From Jejuia algarum (GTDB lineage Bacteria > Bacteroidota > Bacteroidia > Flavobacteriales > Flavobacteriaceae), in assembly GCA_947495775.1 (NCBI GenBank), contig CANMAQ010000001.1, positions 248,001-312,000 on the forward strand: a stretch of DNA of 64,000 nt, written 5' to 3'. Each line of letters opens with the position of its first letter. Positions within the stretch are counted from its first letter, which is position 1. Under the pieces are notes generated by a model. That model searched no databases. It saw nothing but the letters and a program-made list of their open reading frames with translations, and was not told the origin of the DNA. Positions 44,726 through 53,627 of the stretch are shown here, one piece after another. A program made the translations under genes and the position numbers.

Positions 44726-45064
44726 ATGCGTATGAAATATAACTACTTTTTAGTCATTGTTCTTGTGTTATTAGGTTTTACCGCTTTTGATGGTACTGCC
44801 CAAAATAACACTGCCACACATTTATCGATAGAAGGGCTTTCGGTTTACCCCAACCCTGTTATTGGTAACACCGCCACCGTATCTATTACCAGCAACCGTA
44901 ACAGCCTAAAAACAGTTGCTATTTATAATGTGCTTGGCAAACCAATACAAACTGCCATTGCGACTAGAAAAACGCTAGACATTTCTTCCCTTAGTGCTGG
45001 TGTATACATTTTGGAAATTACGCAAGACAATAGAAGCGAAACCAGAAAACTAATTATAAAATAG
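44726..45064 (+). CDS. Minimal T9SS-secreted protein: signal peptide plus type A sorting domain
   Basis: 112 residues (ATG 44726, or ATG 44732). A signal peptide (to about residue 26, FDGTAQ) is followed almost at once by a complete type A C-terminal sorting domain: LSVYPNPVIGNTATVSI, VAIYNVLGKPIQT, LDISSLSAGVYILEIT and the basic end RKLIIK. No passenger domain is left between them (about 10 residues). It would be exported by Sec and recognised by the T9SS, but carries no cargo. Could be a relic of a larger gene or a small surface ligand. Confidence 0.8.
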   Translation: MRMKYNYFLVIVLVLLGFTAFDGTAQNNTATHLSIEGLSVYPNPVIGNTATVSITSNRNSLKTVAIYNVLGKPIQTAIATRKTLDISSLSAGVYILEITQDNRSETRKLIIK

Positions 45065-45290
45065 CCGCCTCAACATCATCTTAGGCTTATCATGGGCTTT
45101 TACATATGGAACATGTTAAAATCTAAAATTTTATCATTTCCAGCATACGTACAATATAGCACAAACACACACACTTCAGCCTTACCCTTAACTATTACTA
45201 TAGCTTTAAAAACTAATCCGTCTGTATGTCAAGACAGAGTCTTTTTTACATATTTTTGTAGACCTCTTAACCGGTGTAACTCTTTTTTAA

Positions 45291-46277
45291 ATGGATATGG
45301 TGGATACGGTCCCTATTTTTAATATTTCCAGTGCGAATGCGTTTGAAGCGCTTGCATTACAGATCTTTAAATTTCAATTTGACAACAATCCGGTCTACCG
45401 TTCGTTTTGTGATTTGCTTTACAAACACCCCAGCGAAGTACATACGGTTAAAGACATTCCCTTTTTACCTATAGATTTCTTTAAGACGCACAAGGTACTT
45501 TTAAAAGGGACAGACGCTCAAACTACATTTACAAGCTCTGGCACTACAGGGAGCACACCAAGCGCACATCATGTTTCTGATTTAAGTTTATACGAAACCA
45601 GCTTTAGGCGTGGGTTTCAACACCACTATGGCGCTATAGAAACGTATACCATTCTTGCCTTATTACCATCTTATTTAGAACGCAACGGTTCTTCATTAAC
45701 CTACATGGTACAAGACCTGATTCTAAAATCGAAGGCCCCAGATAGTGGTTTTTACTTAAACGACCTCTCAGCCCTCGCTAAAAAACTTAAAGCATTAGAT
45801 GCGCAAGGCAAAAAAGTACTCTTAATTGGAGTATCTTTTGCCCTCTTAGATCTCATAGAGCAGGAGACGTTTCATTTAAAGCACACCGTTGTTATGGAAA
45901 CTGGCGGCATGAAAGGCAGGCGTAAAGAATTGATACGTGAAGACCTTCATGCACGCTTAAAAAAAGGTTTTGGTGTCTCTCATATACATAGTGAATACGG
46001 CATGACCGAACTCTTAAGTCAAGGTTACTCTAAAGGTAATGGTATATTTACCACACCGCCTTGGATGCGAGCATACAGCAGAGATCCTCAAGACCCTTTA
46101 ACACTACAAGCTTTCGGAAAAACGGGAGGTTTAAATATTGTCGATTTAGCTAACATAAATTCTTGTGCTTTTATTGCGACGCAAGACCTAGGTCGTGTCT
46201 CTAAAAATGGCACTTTTGAAGTTATAGGACGCTTTGATACAGCCGATATTCGCGGCTGTAACCTTATGGTGTTATAA
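45291..46277 (+). CDS. LuxE/PaaK-like acyltransferase (acyl-protein synthetase family)
   Basis: 328 residues. The adenylate-forming signature is TTFTSSGTTGSTPSAHHVSD (about 82-101), and SEYGMTELLSQGY (about 240) matches the later A5-type motif. It fits LuxE-like proteins, which activate fatty acids as AMP and move them to a Cys or carrier. No lux genes are present. In Flavobacteriia this gene is found alone and may serve lipid or surface glycan acylation (inference). Starts ATG 45291 (or 45297); TATTTTTG at 45251-45258 is a possible -7 box. Confidence 0.85.
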   Translation: MDMVDTVPIFNISSANAFEALALQIFKFQFDNNPVYRSFCDLLYKHPSEVHTVKDIPFLPIDFFKTHKVLLKGTDAQTTFTSSGTTGSTPSAHHVSDLSLYETSFRRGFQHHYGAIETYTILALLPSYLERNGSSLTYMVQDLILKSKAPDSGFYLNDLSALAKKLKALDAQGKKVLLIGVSFALLDLIEQETFHLKHTVVMETGGMKGRRKELIREDLHARLKKGFGVSHIHSEYGMTELLSQGYSKGNGIFTTPPWMRAYSRDPQDPLTLQAFGKTGGLNIVDLANINSCAFIATQDLGRVSKNGTFEVIGRFDTADIRGCNLMVL

Positions 46278-46334
46278 ATCGGATTACAGCGTTAAGTCTC
46301 TATGGTTTTTACGACTCATTAAAAAACTTAAATC

Positions 46335-46778
46335 ATGAAAACATTACTAGTATTTTTAGTATTCACATCATCTTTTTTTGCTCAAAACATAGATTATAAT
46401 GTTAAAAAAGGATATATCGCACATGGCTATGATGTTGTTGCCTACTTTGACCATAAAGCTATTGAAGGTGATAATGCCTATACAACAACCTTCGATGGTG
46501 TAAAGTATAAATTCTCGTCTAAAGCAAATCTTGAAACCTTTACAAAAAACCCAAAAAAATACGTCCCTCAATACGGTGGTTACTGTGCTTATGCCGTGGC
46601 ATTAAAAGGTGATAAAATAGGGATTAACCCAAAATCTTTTTTAGTAAAAGATGACAAATTGTATTTGTTTTACAACGCATGGGGAACAAATACACTTGAA
46701 TCATGGCAGGAGAATGGCCATAAAACATTACAAGAAAAAGCAGATAAAAACTGGACAAATATAAAAACTTCAAAATAA
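46335..46778 (+). CDS. Exported YHS domain protein
   Basis: 147 residues with a signal peptide (1-17, ending SFFAQ). The YHS-like domain spans IAHGYDVVAYF (about 27-37) to KKYVPQYGGYCAYAVALKGD, a compact fold seen in copper- and redox-related proteins, with a single Cys in GGYCAY. Role unknown; possibly periplasmic metal or redox handling. Monocistronic with a terminator downstream. Confidence 0.88.
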   Translation: MKTLLVFLVFTSSFFAQNIDYNVKKGYIAHGYDVVAYFDHKAIEGDNAYTTTFDGVKYKFSSKANLETFTKNPKKYVPQYGGYCAYAVALKGDKIGINPKSFLVKDDKLYLFYNAWGTNTLESWQENGHKTLQEKADKNWTNIKTSK

Positions 46779-46868
46779 TTTAAAATCTTTTGTAAGTCCC
46801 TTTACTTAGCTACGACTTAATAAGGGCTAAGATTAAGAAAGATTATTTTAGTAAGTTGGTTAGTTTAG

Positions 46869-46896
46869 AAAAGCCCAATAGAAATATTGGGCTTTA
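46869..46896. terminator. Bidirectional hairpin between YHS gene and tyrS
   Basis: AAAGCCCAATA / TATTGGGCTTT, an 11-bp stem with a GAAA loop, placed between convergent genes. The T-run is short on both strands. Confidence 0.65.
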
Positions 46897-46920
46897 TAAC
46901 GTTTTAAAGTCTCCTAAAAC

Positions 46921-48216
46921 TTACTTTACAACAAGTACAAAATAATTCTTTTTCCCTCGTTGTAACAACACAAACTTATCATTAATAAGATCGGCTTCTG
47001 TAATTTTATAGTCTTCTTTTACTTTTGTTTTATTTACAGCTATAGAATTTTCTTTTAAAGCACGTCTGGCTTCGCCATTAGACTTTAAAAACTGTCCTTT
47101 TTCTGCCAAAGCACCAATCATATCTAAACCTTCTGTTATAAGCGCTTTATCTATTTCTGTTTGCTGTACACCTTCAAACACATCTAAAAACGTTTGTTCA
47201 TCTAAGGTTTTTAAATCGGCGCTAGTAGATTTTCCAAATAAAATAGCACTTGCCTTAATTGCATTATCCAATGCGCTCTGTGAATGAACCATCACTGTAA
47301 TTTCTTCGGCCAAACGTTTCTGTAAAATTCTTAAATGAGGGGTTTCATTATGCGCAGCACTAACACTAGCAATTGTAGCTTCATCTAAAAACGTAAAGAT
47401 TTTAATGTATTTTTCCGCATCAGTATCGCTTGAATTTAACCAGTATTGGTAAAATTTATAAGGCGATGTTCGTTTTGCGTCTAACCACACATTACCACCT
47501 TCAGACTTTCCAAATTTAGACCCGTCAGATTTTGTAATTAAAGGACAGGTAATCGCATAACCTTTACCCCCAGAGATACGTCTAATCAATTCGGTTCCTG
47601 TTGTTATATTCCCCCATTGGTCGCTTCCTCCCATTTGTATGGAGCAATCTTTAGCTTTATAAAGGTGTAAAAAATCGTAGCCTTGTACCAATTGATAGGT
47701 GAATTCTGTAAAACTCATCCCTTCTGAAGATTCTGAAGAAATTCTATTTTTCACAGAATCTTTTGCCATCATATAATTAACGGTGATATGCTTCCCCACA
47801 TCTCTAATAAATTCTAAAAACGAAAAGTCTTTCATCCAATCGTAATTATTTACTAGTAACGCTGCATTATCGGCATCACTTTCAAAATCTAAAAAATGAG
47901 CTAATTGCGCTTTTATAGCATCTTGATTGTGGCGTAATGTTTTTTCATCCAACAAGTTGCGTTCATTAGACTTTCCCGAAGGGTCTCCAATCATACCTGT
48001 CGCCCCACCTACCAACGCAACAGGCTTATGGCCACAACGCTGGTAATGCGCCAAAAGCATGATAGGCACTAAGTTTCCTATATGCAAAGAATCTGCCGTA
48101 GGATCGAAACCAACATATGCGCTACGCATACTTTCCATTAAATGTGCTTCTGCTCCTGGCATTACGGTATGTATCATACCCCTCCATGTTAATTCTTCTA
48201 CGAAATTCTTTATCAT
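46921..48216 (-). CDS. tyrS: Tyrosyl-tRNA synthetase
   Basis: 431 residues. Class I signatures are HIGN in DSLHIGNLVPIMLL and KMSKS-like KFGKS in SDGSKFGKSEGGNVWLD. Tyr recognition is seen in YDFLHLYKAKDCSIQMGGSDQ, and a C-terminal S4 domain follows. It charges tRNA-Tyr. A TATATTTG -7 element lies 25 bp before the ATG. Confidence 0.97.
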   Translation of the reverse strand: MIKNFVEELTWRGMIHTVMPGAEAHLMESMRSAYVGFDPTADSLHIGNLVPIMLLAHYQRCGHKPVALVGGATGMIGDPSGKSNERNLLDEKTLRHNQDAIKAQLAHFLDFESDADNAALLVNNYDWMKDFSFLEFIRDVGKHITVNYMMAKDSVKNRISSESSEGMSFTEFTYQLVQGYDFLHLYKAKDCSIQMGGSDQWGNITTGTELIRRISGGKGYAITCPLITKSDGSKFGKSEGGNVWLDAKRTSPYKFYQYWLNSSDTDAEKYIKIFTFLDEATIASVSAAHNETPHLRILQKRLAEEITVMVHSQSALDNAIKASAILFGKSTSADLKTLDEQTFLDVFEGVQQTEIDKALITEGLDMIGALAEKGQFLKSNGEARRALKENSIAVNKTKVKEDYKITEADLINDKFVLLQRGKKNYFVLVVK

Positions 48217-48240
48217 TTTATATCATTTTAAAAACTAGCG

Positions 48241-48248
48241 CAAATATA
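48241..48248 (-). promoter_or_regulatory. -7 promoter element of tyrS
   Basis: TATATTTG on the minus strand, exact match to TAnnTTTG; no clear TTG at -33. Confidence 0.4.
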
Positions 48249-48301
48249 AAAATACGTCTAGAAATAGGCTCTGATTCTTAATAATTCTTTACTTTAGAGC
48301 T

Positions 48302-49318
48302 ATGATTTTAGTAACGGGGGGTACAGGTTTAGTAGGCGCACATTTGCTATTCAAATTAAGTTCTGAAAATGAAACGATTAGGGCGATCTACAGGTCTAAA
48401 GATACATTTAAAAATGTACAACGTGTTTTTAAATCTTACACAGAGTCTTACATGCCTTTGTTTGATAAGATTGAATGGGTTAAAGCCGATATTTTAGACA
48501 CTCCATCCTTAGAGGTAGCTTTCCAAAATGTTACAGTCGTATACCATTGCGCTGCTTTTGTATCTTTCGAGCCTCATAAATACCAATTATTAAGACGAAC
48601 GAATATAGATGGTACTGCCAATATCGTTAACTTTTGTATTGCATCTAACACTGTTAAAAAACTATGTCACGTTAGCTCTATCGCTGCCATAGACGCCCCT
48701 TTAAAAGGCACATCTACTACCGAAGATACAGCATGGCAAACAGAGGAAGACCATAGTGTCTATGCTATTACAAAATACGGTGCAGAATTAGAAGTTTGGC
48801 GTGGAACACAAGAAGGTCTCGATGCTGTGATTGTTAATCCTGGGCTTATTTTGGGCGCTGGCGTTTGGGGTTACGGCTCTGGAGCAATTTTTAAGAAAGT
48901 ACATCGTGGATTAAAATACTACACATCTGGTACGGTGGGTTTAATCGCTGTACAAGATGTCGTTACTGCTATGATTGCACTTGTTAAAAGTGACATTAAA
49001 AACGAACGCTATATTTTAGTTGCCGACAACTGGTCGTATGCGCGCTTTTTGCAAACTACTGCTCAAGCTTTAAACGCAACAGTTCCTAAAAAATTAGCCA
49101 AACCATGGTTACTTACTTTGGGATGGCGTTTGGATTGGTTGGCACATGTACTTTTAAGAAAACGCCGCCTTTTAACAAAACAAACAACAAAATCGTTGAT
49201 GGCGACGCACACCTACGATTCTGGTAAACTGCAATCGGATATGCCACACTTTAAATTCTCTTCTATTGTAGAAACCCTTCAACATGTTGCTAAAGCGTAT
49301 CTAAAACACGTTTCTTAA
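48302..49318 (+). CDS. NAD-dependent epimerase/dehydratase (extended SDR)
   Basis: 338 residues. Rossmann motif MILVTGGTGLVGAHLL, active-site Ser in LCHVSSIAAID and Tyr/Lys in YAITKYGAELEVWRG. The C-terminus is hydrophobic and basic. Related flavobacterial proteins are annotated as NAD-dependent epimerases or dihydroflavonol-reductase-like; the substrate may be a sugar nucleotide or lipid. The last 29 bp overlap the convergent DUF4296 gene. Confidence 0.88.
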   Translation: MILVTGGTGLVGAHLLFKLSSENETIRAIYRSKDTFKNVQRVFKSYTESYMPLFDKIEWVKADILDTPSLEVAFQNVTVVYHCAAFVSFEPHKYQLLRRTNIDGTANIVNFCIASNTVKKLCHVSSIAAIDAPLKGTSTTEDTAWQTEEDHSVYAITKYGAELEVWRGTQEGLDAVIVNPGLILGAGVWGYGSGAIFKKVHRGLKYYTSGTVGLIAVQDVVTAMIALVKSDIKNERYILVADNWSYARFLQTTAQALNATVPKKLAKPWLLTLGWRLDWLAHVLLRKRRLLTKQTTKSLMATHTYDSGKLQSDMPHFKFSSIVETLQHVAKAYLKHVS

Positions 49319-49781
49319 GGCTTTTTATCACGTTCTTTTTGCTTTTTTTCAGTAACGCTACGCTGTCTTTCTTTTTCTCATCTTCAAGACGTTTTAAAGA
49401 GTCTATTGCTTTTTGCGCTGCTTTCTCTAACTCTACTTCTTTTTTATAGTATTCCTTTAATTTCCCTAAAGTGTCTTTTAACACCCCATAAATGTATTGG
49501 TAATCGTCTAAATGATAAGCATAATAAGCGTTGCTTTCTGCAAATTGCGTACTATCAATAGCATACTTATTAAAAACATAAGCATCTACTTTTACAGCTG
49601 CACTGTCTAACACTTTTTTATCAAAACCCGTAATACCATTAGAAATGAGTTTAGAATCCATTAAAATTTGTATCATTTGATCTCTAGGAATCAAATTTTT
49701 AGGTTTCTCTGGCGCATTAAACGTATAACACGCCCCCATAAGAAAAGCAACAGCAAAAAGTAAAATTAGTTTTTTAAGCAT
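49290..49781 (-). CDS. DUF4296 lipoprotein
   Basis: 163 residues. Lipobox LMGAC (Cys18), then the DUF4296 core LIPRDQMIQILMDSKLISNG and VFNKYAIDSTQFAESNAYYA, and a Lys-rich coiled-coil tail. Its start overlaps the dihydroorotase stop (TAATG). DUF4296 is a Bacteroidota lipoprotein family of unknown role that regularly follows this dihydroorotase gene. Confidence 0.88.
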   Translation of the reverse strand: MLKKLILLFAVAFLMGACYTFNAPEKPKNLIPRDQMIQILMDSKLISNGITGFDKKVLDSAAVKVDAYVFNKYAIDSTQFAESNAYYAYHLDDYQYIYGVLKDTLGKLKEYYKKEVELEKAAQKAIDSLKRLEDEKKKDSVALLKKSKKNVIKSLKKRVLDTL

Positions 49782-51121
49782 TATCTATTAAAAGTTAGTC
49801 GTTTTGCATTTTTAACTGGTGAAAACTTAAAATTATGATACACCAAACTCCCATTTAAAATGGTATGCGTAATTCTAGATTTAAAGGTAGACCCTTCAAA
49901 AGGAGACCAGCCACATTTGTATAAAATATTCTCACTTTTAACGGTCCATGGGCTATTAAGATCGACCAATACAAGGTCTGCAAAATACCCTTCTCTAATA
50001 TAGCCTCTGTCTTTAACTTGAAATAAAATAGCGGGGTTATGACACATCTTCTCTACGATTTTCTCAATAGAAATTTTACCTTTATGGTGCATTTCTAACA
50101 TTGCAGGTAAAGCGTGTTGTACCAAAGGGCCTCCAGAAGGTGCTTTGGTATAAACGTTTTTCTTTTCATCTATAGTATGTGGCGCATGGTCTGTTGCAAT
50201 TACATCGATTCTATCATCCAATAAGGCCTCCCACAGTTGCGCTCTGTCCTTTGCTGTTTTAACAGCAGGGTTCCATTTAATAAGAGTCTCTTTTTCTTTG
50301 TAATCCTCATCGGAGAACCACAAGTGGTGGATACACACCTCTGCCGTTATTTTTTTATCTTTTAAAGGTATTTTGTTTGAAAACAAGGCTGTTTCTATAC
50401 CTGTAGACAAATGAAACACATGCAATCGTGCCCCCGTTTTTTGTGCTAATTTTATAGCTGTAGACGACGACAAATAGCAGGCTTCTGCACTTCTTATAAT
50501 AGGATGCTTCTCAATGGGAATAGCCTCTCCATAAGTTTCAACATGCTTACTCAAATTCTCTTTAATAGTCGCTTCGTCTTCGCAGTGTACTGAAATAACA
50601 AGATTGGTGCTTTTAAATATCTTTTCCAATACTTTGGGATCATCCACTAGCATATTACCTGTAGAAGATCCTAAAAATAACTTTAGTCCCGCAACACTAC
50701 TTTCATCTAATTTTTGAATCTCTTCTAGGTTATCATTAGTACCTCCAAACATAAAAGAATAATTCGCCGATGATGTTTTGGCAGCTACAGCAAATTTTTC
50801 TTCTAACTTTTCAATTGTTGTGGTTTGTGGTGTTGTATTAGGCATTTCTACAAAAGACGTGATCCCTCCTGCTAGCGCGGCTTTAGATTCGGTTTCTATA
50901 CTACCTTTATGAGTTAATCCTGGCTCTCTAAAATGCACTTGATCGTCTATAGCACCTGGCAGCACATATTTTCCTTCGGCATCAATAATTTGGACGTCTG
51001 CCCATTTTGCACTAATAGATGAAGCAACTTGTTTAATGCGCTCGTCTTCTATTAATATATCACCACTAAAAATTGTGCCTTCGTTTACAATTTTAGCGTT
51101 TTTTATAAGTGTTCGTTTCAT
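49781..51121 (-). CDS. pyrC: Dihydroorotase (amidohydrolase family)
   Basis: 446 residues. Amidohydrolase signatures: PGAIDDQVHFREPGLTHKGS, AALAGGITSFVEMPNTTP, SVHCEDEATI, LHVFHLSTGIE and ATDHAPHTIDEKK. The usual first metal pair His-x-His is Gln-x-His here (DDQVH), so one zinc ligand differs. It should close carbamoyl-aspartate to dihydroorotate in pyrimidine synthesis; hydantoinase- or allantoinase-like activity is an alternative. Gap of 1 bp to the upstream dpm-like gene and a 1-bp overlap with DUF4296: one operon. Confidence 0.87.
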   Translation of the reverse strand: MKRTLIKNAKIVNEGTIFSGDILIEDERIKQVASSISAKWADVQIIDAEGKYVLPGAIDDQVHFREPGLTHKGSIETESKAALAGGITSFVEMPNTTPQTTTIEKLEEKFAVAAKTSSANYSFMFGGTNDNLEEIQKLDESSVAGLKLFLGSSTGNMLVDDPKVLEKIFKSTNLVISVHCEDEATIKENLSKHVETYGEAIPIEKHPIIRSAEACYLSSSTAIKLAQKTGARLHVFHLSTGIETALFSNKIPLKDKKITAEVCIHHLWFSDEDYKEKETLIKWNPAVKTAKDRAQLWEALLDDRIDVIATDHAPHTIDEKKNVYTKAPSGGPLVQHALPAMLEMHHKGKISIEKIVEKMCHNPAILFQVKDRGYIREGYFADLVLVDLNSPWTVKSENILYKCGWSPFEGSTFKSRITHTILNGSLVYHNFKFSPVKNAKRLTFNR

Positions 51122-51122
51122 G

Positions 51123-51851
51123 CTATGTTCTGCCTTTAAATAAACTTTTCATTTTCATGGATACCACTCCAAAAACAGCTTCAGAAATAATACCTGAGCT
51201 CAATTTAGATGCACCTCTGGTTCTGTCTGTAAATATAACAGGAACCTCTACTATTTTAAATTTTTCGAGATAGGTTTTAAATTTCATTTCTATTTGAAAT
51301 GCATAACCTATAAATTTTATCTTTCTTAAATTCAAGGTTTCTAAAACCTTGCGTTTGTAACATACAAATCCTGCTGTGGTATCGTTTATGGTCATTCCTG
51401 TAATAACACGCACGTATTTAGAAGCCATGTAAGACATTAAAACCCGACTCATAGGCCAGTTCACAACATTAACTCCTGTAACATATCTTGAACCAATTGA
51501 CATGTCTGCGCCTTGAATGGCACAAGCGTCATACAAACGTTTTAAATCTTTTGGATTGTGAGAGAAATCTGCATCCATCTCAAAGATATACTGGTACGTT
51601 CTTACCAAACTCCAATTAAAACCTAAAATATAAGCTGTACCTAAGCCTAATTTTTTTTCGCGTTGCTTTAAATAGAGTCTGCCTTCAAACTCGTTTTGAA
51701 GCTTTTTTACCTGTTCTGATGTGCCATCTGGAGAGCCGTCATCTACAATAAGTATATGTATGGCTTTAGACTCTGAAAACACAGCTCTTATAATAGCTTC
51801 TATATTTTCAATCTCATTGTAGGTTGGAATGATTACAACTGCGTCCTTCAT
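51123..51851 (-). CDS. Polyprenol-phosphate mannosyltransferase-like GT2 glycosyltransferase
   Basis: 242 residues. GT-A fold with VVIIPTYNEIENIEAIIRAV, the DxD region LIVDDGSPDGTSE and EMDADFSHNP, and RYVTGVNVVNWPMSR; it matches dolichol/polyprenol phosphate mannose synthases of the short, membrane-anchor-free type. It transfers a sugar from a nucleotide to polyprenyl phosphate for later use outside the membrane. First gene of the dpm-dihydroorotase-DUF4296 unit. Confidence 0.92.
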   Translation of the reverse strand: MKDAVVIIPTYNEIENIEAIIRAVFSESKAIHILIVDDGSPDGTSEQVKKLQNEFEGRLYLKQREKKLGLGTAYILGFNWSLVRTYQYIFEMDADFSHNPKDLKRLYDACAIQGADMSIGSRYVTGVNVVNWPMSRVLMSYMASKYVRVITGMTINDTTAGFVCYKRKVLETLNLRKIKFIGYAFQIEMKFKTYLEKFKIVEVPVIFTDRTRGASKLSSGIISEAVFGVVSMKMKSLFKGRT

Positions 51852-51868
51852 CTAAATAAATATAGCAG

Positions 51869-51876
51869 CAAATGTA
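51869..51876 (-). promoter_or_regulatory. -7 promoter element of the dpm-dihydroorotase operon
   Basis: TACATTTG on the minus strand, exact TAnnTTTG match, 18 bp before the ATG of the glycosyltransferase gene. Confidence 0.4.
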
Positions 51877-51953
51877 CATTTTTAAGCTATTATTTTTTTT
51901 AAAAATTTGGTAATATTTATTATTAACTAACAATTTTATGATAATTTTAGACC

Positions 51954-52601
51954 ATGCTAAGGGAAATACCGTCTGATTCACTTTTTACCATTTTAATGGT
52001 TACTGGCTTTTTTGCAATTGCTGTGGCAAAAAGCATTGCCCCTAAGCGCTTTAATGATTTTTTACTCGTATTGGTCAATTCTAAATACCTGAAAATTTAC
52101 AGTAGAGATCAAAAATTCTTAGACTATCACGATGCGCTGTTGTTTTTGAATTTAATTATTACAGCCAGTATTTTTAGCCTCATTTGCATTGAACACCTTT
52201 TTAGTGCTATCCCTACAAATCTTACTTTACTCGTAAAACTTTTGTTTGGAGTTACTGCATTTATACTGGCCAAGGTGCTGCTAGAGCGTTTAATTGCTAG
52301 CTTATTCGAAATTGATGCTATGGTAGACGATTATCTTTTTCAAAAAATAAGTTACAAGAATTACATTGGTCTTATTTTACTCCCTGTAAACGCGCTTTTA
52401 ACTTACAGCCTTACACCCAGCAAAGTACTACTACAAGGCATCCTTATTTTAATTCTTTTATTGAATACCAGCGGCTTAATAACCACATTTAAAGGCTATC
52501 AAAATGAAATTAAAAAGAACTTGTTTTATTTTATTTTGTATCTTTGCGCTCTCGAAATTGCACCGTATATCGTTATTTATTCGATTTTTAGTGCTTCTTA
52601 A
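51954..52601 (+). CDS. DUF4271 integral membrane protein
   Basis: 215 residues with about six membrane helices (for example TILMVTGFFAIAVAKSI, ALLFLNLIITASIFSLICI and ILILILLLNTSGLITTF). The conserved NSKYLKIYSRDQ segment near the N-terminus and its place directly before hemD identify the Bacteroidota DUF4271 family. Function unknown; conserved linkage to uroporphyrinogen synthase suggests co-expression, 12 bp apart. Confidence 0.85.
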   Translation: MLREIPSDSLFTILMVTGFFAIAVAKSIAPKRFNDFLLVLVNSKYLKIYSRDQKFLDYHDALLFLNLIITASIFSLICIEHLFSAIPTNLTLLVKLLFGVTAFILAKVLLERLIASLFEIDAMVDDYLFQKISYKNYIGLILLPVNALLTYSLTPSKVLLQGILILILLLNTSGLITTFKGYQNEIKKNLFYFILYLCALEIAPYIVIYSIFSAS

Positions 52602-52613
52602 ACTATTTTACCT

Positions 52614-53363
52614 ATGAAAGTAAAAACCATTTTAGTGTCTCAACCAGAGCCAAAAGTTGAGAATTCCCCTTACTTTGATTTACAGGAAAAGAAAAAGGTT
52701 AAAATAGATTTCAGACCTTTTATTCATGTTGAAGGTGTCTCTGCTAAAGAAATTAGACACCAAAAAATTGATCTTAATAACTACACAGCGCTTATACTAA
52801 CGAGTAGAAACGCCGTAGATCACTTTTTTAGAGTTGCTGAAGAAATGCGTTTTAAAGTACCTGATACCATGAAATACTTTTGCCAGTCGGAGGCTGTTGC
52901 CTACTACTTGCAAAAATATGTGGTGTACAGAAAACGTAAAATTTATGTTGGTAAACGTACTTTTGCAGAGTTATCACCACTCATTAAAAAGTACAAAGAC
53001 GAAAAGTTCTTATTACCTAATACAGATAAAGTAAAACCTGCTGTACCTAACACATTAGATGCGCTTGGTGTCGATTGGAAACAAGCGACATTTTACAAAA
53101 CTGTAGTTAGTGATTTGTCTGATTTAGCTAATGTATACTACGATGTTTTAGTATTCTTTAGCCCTTCTGGTATTGAATCTTTATTTCAAAACTTCCCAGA
53201 TTTTAAACAAAATGACACGAGAATTGCTGTTTTTGGTAATACCACTATTAAAGCTGTAGAAGAAAAAGGGCTTCGTGTAGATATTGCTGCGCCAACTCCT
53301 GAAACGCCTTCTATGACTATGGCTTTAGAAAAATATATTGAAAAAGCGAACAAAGGAAAATAA
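52614..53363 (+). CDS. hemD: Uroporphyrinogen-III synthase
   Basis: 249 residues. The two-lobed HemD fold is indicated by KTILVSQPEPKVENSPYFDL, ALILTSRNAVDHFFRV, FLLPNTDKVKPAVPNTL and VLVFFSPSGIESLFQNFPDF, with RIAVFGNTTIKAVEEKGL near the end. It cyclises hydroxymethylbilane with ring D inversion in haem synthesis. Co-transcribed with DUF4271; terminator downstream. Confidence 0.92.
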   Translation: MKVKTILVSQPEPKVENSPYFDLQEKKKVKIDFRPFIHVEGVSAKEIRHQKIDLNNYTALILTSRNAVDHFFRVAEEMRFKVPDTMKYFCQSEAVAYYLQKYVVYRKRKIYVGKRTFAELSPLIKKYKDEKFLLPNTDKVKPAVPNTLDALGVDWKQATFYKTVVSDLSDLANVYYDVLVFFSPSGIESLFQNFPDFKQNDTRIAVFGNTTIKAVEEKGLRVDIAAPTPETPSMTMALEKYIEKANKGK

Positions 53364-53385
53364 ACCTTAAGCTTTTACCCTATTA

Positions 53386-53424
53386 AAAACGAGCATTTCT
53401 ATAATGGAGATGCTCGTTTTTTTT
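53386..53424 (+). terminator. Rho-independent terminator after hemD
   Basis: AAAACGAGCAT / ATGCTCGTTTT stem with a 13-base loop and T-run of eight. It marks the border between core genes and the type VI island. Confidence 0.85.
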
Positions 53425-53506
53425 GCCATAGCCCGACCTCTCCACATCTATCTTTTACTAAAACATTTTTTTTAAAGATAAAACACATGTTGTAACTATA
53501 AATTCA

Positions 53507-53516
53507 TACAATTGTA
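53507..53516. promoter_or_regulatory. Candidate operator, palindrome TACAATTGTA (copy 1)
   Basis: Perfect 10-bp palindrome upstream of the hcp gene. The same sequence recurs 49 bp further on (centre to centre), extended to 12 bp there. A duplicated palindrome before a single promoter region is typical of repressor or activator sites. No regulator gene is present in the island. Confidence 0.35.
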
Positions 53517-53554
53517 GTTTTATTTTTTTTCAAAATGCTAAAACTTGTTTAGAT

Positions 53555-53566
53555 TTACAATTGTAA
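53555..53566. promoter_or_regulatory. Candidate operator, palindrome TTACAATTGTAA (copy 2)
   Basis: Second copy of TACAATTGTA, here part of a perfect 12-bp palindrome, 61 bp before the hcp ATG. See the copy at 53507-53516. Confidence 0.35.
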
Positions 53567-53627
53567 AAAACCGTGTTAGTATGTGTCATGCCTGGGCGTA
53601 CTATATAGCGACAACAAAAACCTAAAA

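Noticed and set aside
45092..45322. 76-codon open frame between the T9SS mini-protein and the acyltransferase
   Set aside because: Composition is not protein-like, it overlaps the acyltransferase start, and a better -7 element for the latter lies inside it.
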